Source: Delphinus delphis (taxonomy: Eukaryota; Chordata; Mammalia; Artiodactyla; Delphinidae). Taken from it: DNA of 64,000 nt. The notes beneath the pieces are model-generated. The model did not search any database and was not told where the DNA came from. It saw only the letters and a program-made list of their open reading frames with translations. The DNA lies in the NCBI RefSeq assembly GCF_949987515.2, contig NC_082697.1, forward strand, positions 86,054,554 to 86,118,553, in the 5' to 3' direction. Made by a program: the position numbers and the translations under genes. Shown piece by piece: positions 61,683 to 64,000 of this stretch; the first letter of the stretch is position 1; every line of letters begins with the position of its first letter.

Positions 61683-62904
61683 TGGACTACTACCCAGCCA
61701 TAAACAAAAATTAAATATTGCCATTTGCAGCAACATGGATGGACTTGGAGAGCATTTTGCTAAGTGAAATAAGTCAGAGAAAGACAAATACTATATGATA
61801 TCACTTATATGTGGAATCTAAAAAAATAACAACAAAATATAACAAAAAGAAACACACTCACTGATATCGAGAACAAAACTGGTGGTTACCAGTGGGGAGA
61901 GGGAAGGGAGGGGGGGCAATATAGGGGGAGGGGAGTAAGAAGTACAAACTATTAGGTGTAAAATAAGCTACAAGCATATACTGTACAGCACAGCAAATAT
62001 AGCCAATATTTTATAACTATAAATGGAGTATAACCTTTAAAAATTATGAATCACTATATTGTGTGCCTATAACTTATATAATATTGTACAGCAATTATAC
62101 TTCCATAAAATTTTTAAAAAGTGACACTGCTAATTTGAAAATCCACTAAAAACTATAGAACTGAAAAATATAACTGAAATTTGGAACTCTATCTATGGGT
62201 TTAATAGCATATTAGGTGCAGCTAGAGATAGAATTAGTTAACTGGAGGGTGACAATAAAACTGGGATGAAATACAAGGAAAGGGGAAGAGAGTGAGGAGG
62301 ATGAACATGCATCCCGTTGGAGTCCTCAATGGGGGAAAGAATGAGGCAGAGGCAGTACTGGAAGAAAGATCATGGCTGAGAATTTCCCACAACTAATGGA
62401 AGACATCAGTCCACTCATCCCAGATCCAACATCAGCCAGAGACAGAGCCCCAGCCCTTTCCTGGGGACCTCCCTACACTTGAGTCTGGGTCTGCTGTACA
62501 TCAGAGAGCCCCCAGTTCATCTACGCCTCTCAACCCAGCCTCATTCTCCAGCTGCCAGTGACCCCCTGGGGAATGATGGGGTCAGAGAGCTTTGTAAAGA
62601 GAAAAAGCTAGAGGGGTCTTAGAAGGCTGTGGCACCTGCTGTGTGCCCTTGAGTTTTCCGGTGGACAGAGGGCTGTGTGGTCCAGTCTCCAGACGCTTCT
62701 GAGCGGGGAAGGGAACCCTTGCCTCAGTCTTCCTTTTCTAAAGGCTGGGAAATAGATATTCCCTCCCCCAAGAAAAGCAGGGGGATTCCTTCCTTCTCCT
62801 AAGCTCCTCCCTCCCACATTTTGCCTCCAAAAAGGGCTTTTTGCCAAGCGGCGGCCGCCTGCCCTTGCGCTGGCCTGACCTGTGCCCACACCGCACGCAC
62901 TCAC

Positions 62905-63072
62905 CTGTGTGGAGCTGGAGCCTGTCAGAGTCCTGGCTGGGGCGTGATGAGCAGTGGATGGACGCAGCCGCCACCGACGGCAGGCACCTGACCTGCAGGC
63001 CCAGGAAGAAGGCCTCTGTGCAGCTCCGCAGGTGGTCCAGGAGCGCGCCGCCTGCCGGCCCCTCGCTCAGAT
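62905..63072 (-). CDS. AMZ1: AMZ1 coding exon, most upstream in the window
   Basis: This 168 bp exon begins with two bases of a split Asp codon after the acceptor 'cgtccccag'. It encodes 55 residues (LSEGPAGGALLDHLRSCTEA, FFLGLQVRCLPSVAAASIHC, SSRPSQDSDRLQLHT) and ends with one base of an Asp codon before donor 'gtgagt'. The FFLGLQVRCLPSVA strand and SSRPSQDSDRLQLHT region are typical of archaemetzincins, N-terminal to the zinc site. Together the five exons give about 387 of an expected 498 residues, so the start codon lies beyond position 64000. Confidence 0.95.
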
Positions 63073-64000
63073 CTGGGGACGGAGCGGTGCCGTCAGGCCC
63101 CCTGCCCGCTCCTCGGAGCCCCCACCTGCCTGTGCCCAGCACCCTGGACACGGACCAAGGCTGGAAGCCAGGAGACCTGCGAGAAAGTGGCTGCAGTGTC
63201 CCCAGGGCAGCGGCTTGCCCAGGAGGTGATTAGAAATGCAGGTGCCCAGGCCCACCCCAGATCTCTGGAACCAGAACCCGCATTTTAACAAGATGAACTG
63301 TCAGCGGGGAGACAACATGGATGGTTTGGGAGTTTGGAAGCAGAGTCTACAGACAGAGATGGCCGACTGGCCGGGGGCAGTGGAACAGGAGGGGTGCCTG
63401 CAGGCCTCTGGTCCTCAGGGGCAGGAGGGCGGGTAATGAGCCTGCGTGCGGCAAGGTCTGCCTTGGCATGCAGAGCCAATGGCCCGCCCGCTCACCCCCA
63501 GCACCTGGCCAGCAAGCCCTGGAGAGCCTGGCCGAGGCATCTCGGCCCTTGGTCCACGCACAGCCCCTCACACCTGGTGTCCCCAGTCTGAGCGCTGGAG
63601 GACCAGGCAGGAGCCCCCGAGTCCCCGCCAGGCCCTGCCAGTGTCTCCAAGTACAGCTTCGGGGTTAAGAGCAGGGCGCTGGGGTCAAATCCTGCCTCTG
63701 CCAATCACCAGCTCTGTGACTTGCCCTCCCAGCCTCAGTGTCCTAACCGATGAAGCGGGGTGACCCAGACCCCAGCACCCCGCACCACAGAGGAAGCAGC
63801 CAGTACAGTGCCTAGGACAGCGCTGGCTCCAACAGGGCAGGGCCAGGACGGCACAGGTGGACGAGGCGGCACCCGCGGGTAGAACAGGGCAGTGAGCTGC
63901 CCGAGGGGTCCCAAGGCCCTGGGCTTTCTGAACAGCGTGGAGCTGGGGTGAGGGGAGAGCTGAGCCTCACCCCCGAATCCCAAGCACACCAGCACATCCC
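63073..64000 (-). other. AMZ1: AMZ1 intron, incomplete
   Basis: Intron upstream of the 62905-63072 exon, cut by the window edge. No coding exon is recognised. A MIR lies at 63660-63815. Confidence 0.75.
63660..63815 (+). repeat. MIR SINE fragment
   Basis: The order 'ggttaagagcagggcgctgg', 'gtcaaatcctgcctctgcca', 'ccagctctgtgacttgccct' and 'agtacagtgcctaggacagc' is that of a MIR. Confidence 0.85.

Larger units (their letters stand above)
59971..62115 (+). mobile_element. Outer L1, right part (ORF2 to 3' end), split by a SINE
   Basis: It restarts with ggcactgacgaaag, a near copy of the break sequence at 57021-57034. It runs through the ORF2 thumb and C-terminus ([20 protein letters not shown], 60803-61105) to the 3' end near 62115. 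It is followed by the target-site duplication at 62116-62131. It contains a SINE at 60281-60615 and an (AC)n run at 61631-61680. Confidence 0.85.
54615..62904 (-). other. AMZ1: AMZ1 8.3 kb intron with nested transposons
   Basis: GT at 62904-62903 and AG at 54616-54615 on the minus strand. The intron contains an old repeat at about 54990-55500, a SINE at 56689-56930 and an L1 complex at 56945-62115. The gap 55500-56674 and the stretch 62130-62904 hold no recognised feature. All L1 material with a clear 3' end lies antisense to AMZ1. Confidence 0.85.

Overview
This is mammalian nuclear DNA, most likely from a whale or dolphin. The main clue is the tRNA-derived SINE whose head reads 'ggcttccctggtggcgcag'. 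It is present in five copies of the CHR type found in cetaceans and related artiodactyls, together with L1 elements whose 3' ends look cetartiodactyl. Coding exons are short and bounded by GT-AG splice sites, and most of the sequence is intron, intergenic DNA and transposon remains. I see no bacterial, phage or CRISPR features.

Two convergent protein genes are recognisable. On the plus strand are the last two coding exons of GNA12 (G protein subunit alpha-12) at 32986-33036 and 34108-34677. They are followed by a 3' UTR with an AATAAA at 36937-36942. Everything upstream (1-32985) reads as GNA12 intron, and no earlier GNA12 exon was found there. On the minus strand are the last five coding exons of AMZ1 (archaemetzincin-1 metalloprotease), in transcript order 62905-63072, 54486-54614, 54028-54173, 53420-53596 and 48234-48776. 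The first roughly 110 codons of AMZ1 lie beyond the right edge. The tail-to-tail GNA12/AMZ1 order matches what I know of human 7p22. All reading frames join across the splice sites and no disabling change is visible.

Layout: 1-32985 is GNA12 intron, rich in L1 (fragments at 1-1195, 1395-2745, 2847-3148, 13225-15625, 15660-18560 and 20820-21565, and a full-length dead L1 at 22545-28702), with SINEs, MIRs, a Tigger-type and a Charlie-type DNA transposon and a CpG-rich patch near 8.05-8.5 kb. Next, 32986-36960 is the 3' end of GNA12. The stretch 36961-48233 is GC-rich intergenic DNA plus the unresolved AMZ1 3' UTR. Finally, 48234-64000 is AMZ1, with one L1/SINE pair in its last intron and a nested L1 and SINE complex in the intron at 54615-62904.

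The two genes act separately. GNA12 couples receptors to RhoGEFs, and AMZ1 is a zinc peptidase. I found no convincing new system. The most informative observations are the nested insertions that reused one target site, a 52 bp tandem duplication inside the full-length L1, a CpG-rich patch with a strong splice donor inside the GNA12 intron, and an asparagine where most metzincins have the third zinc ligand in AMZ1.
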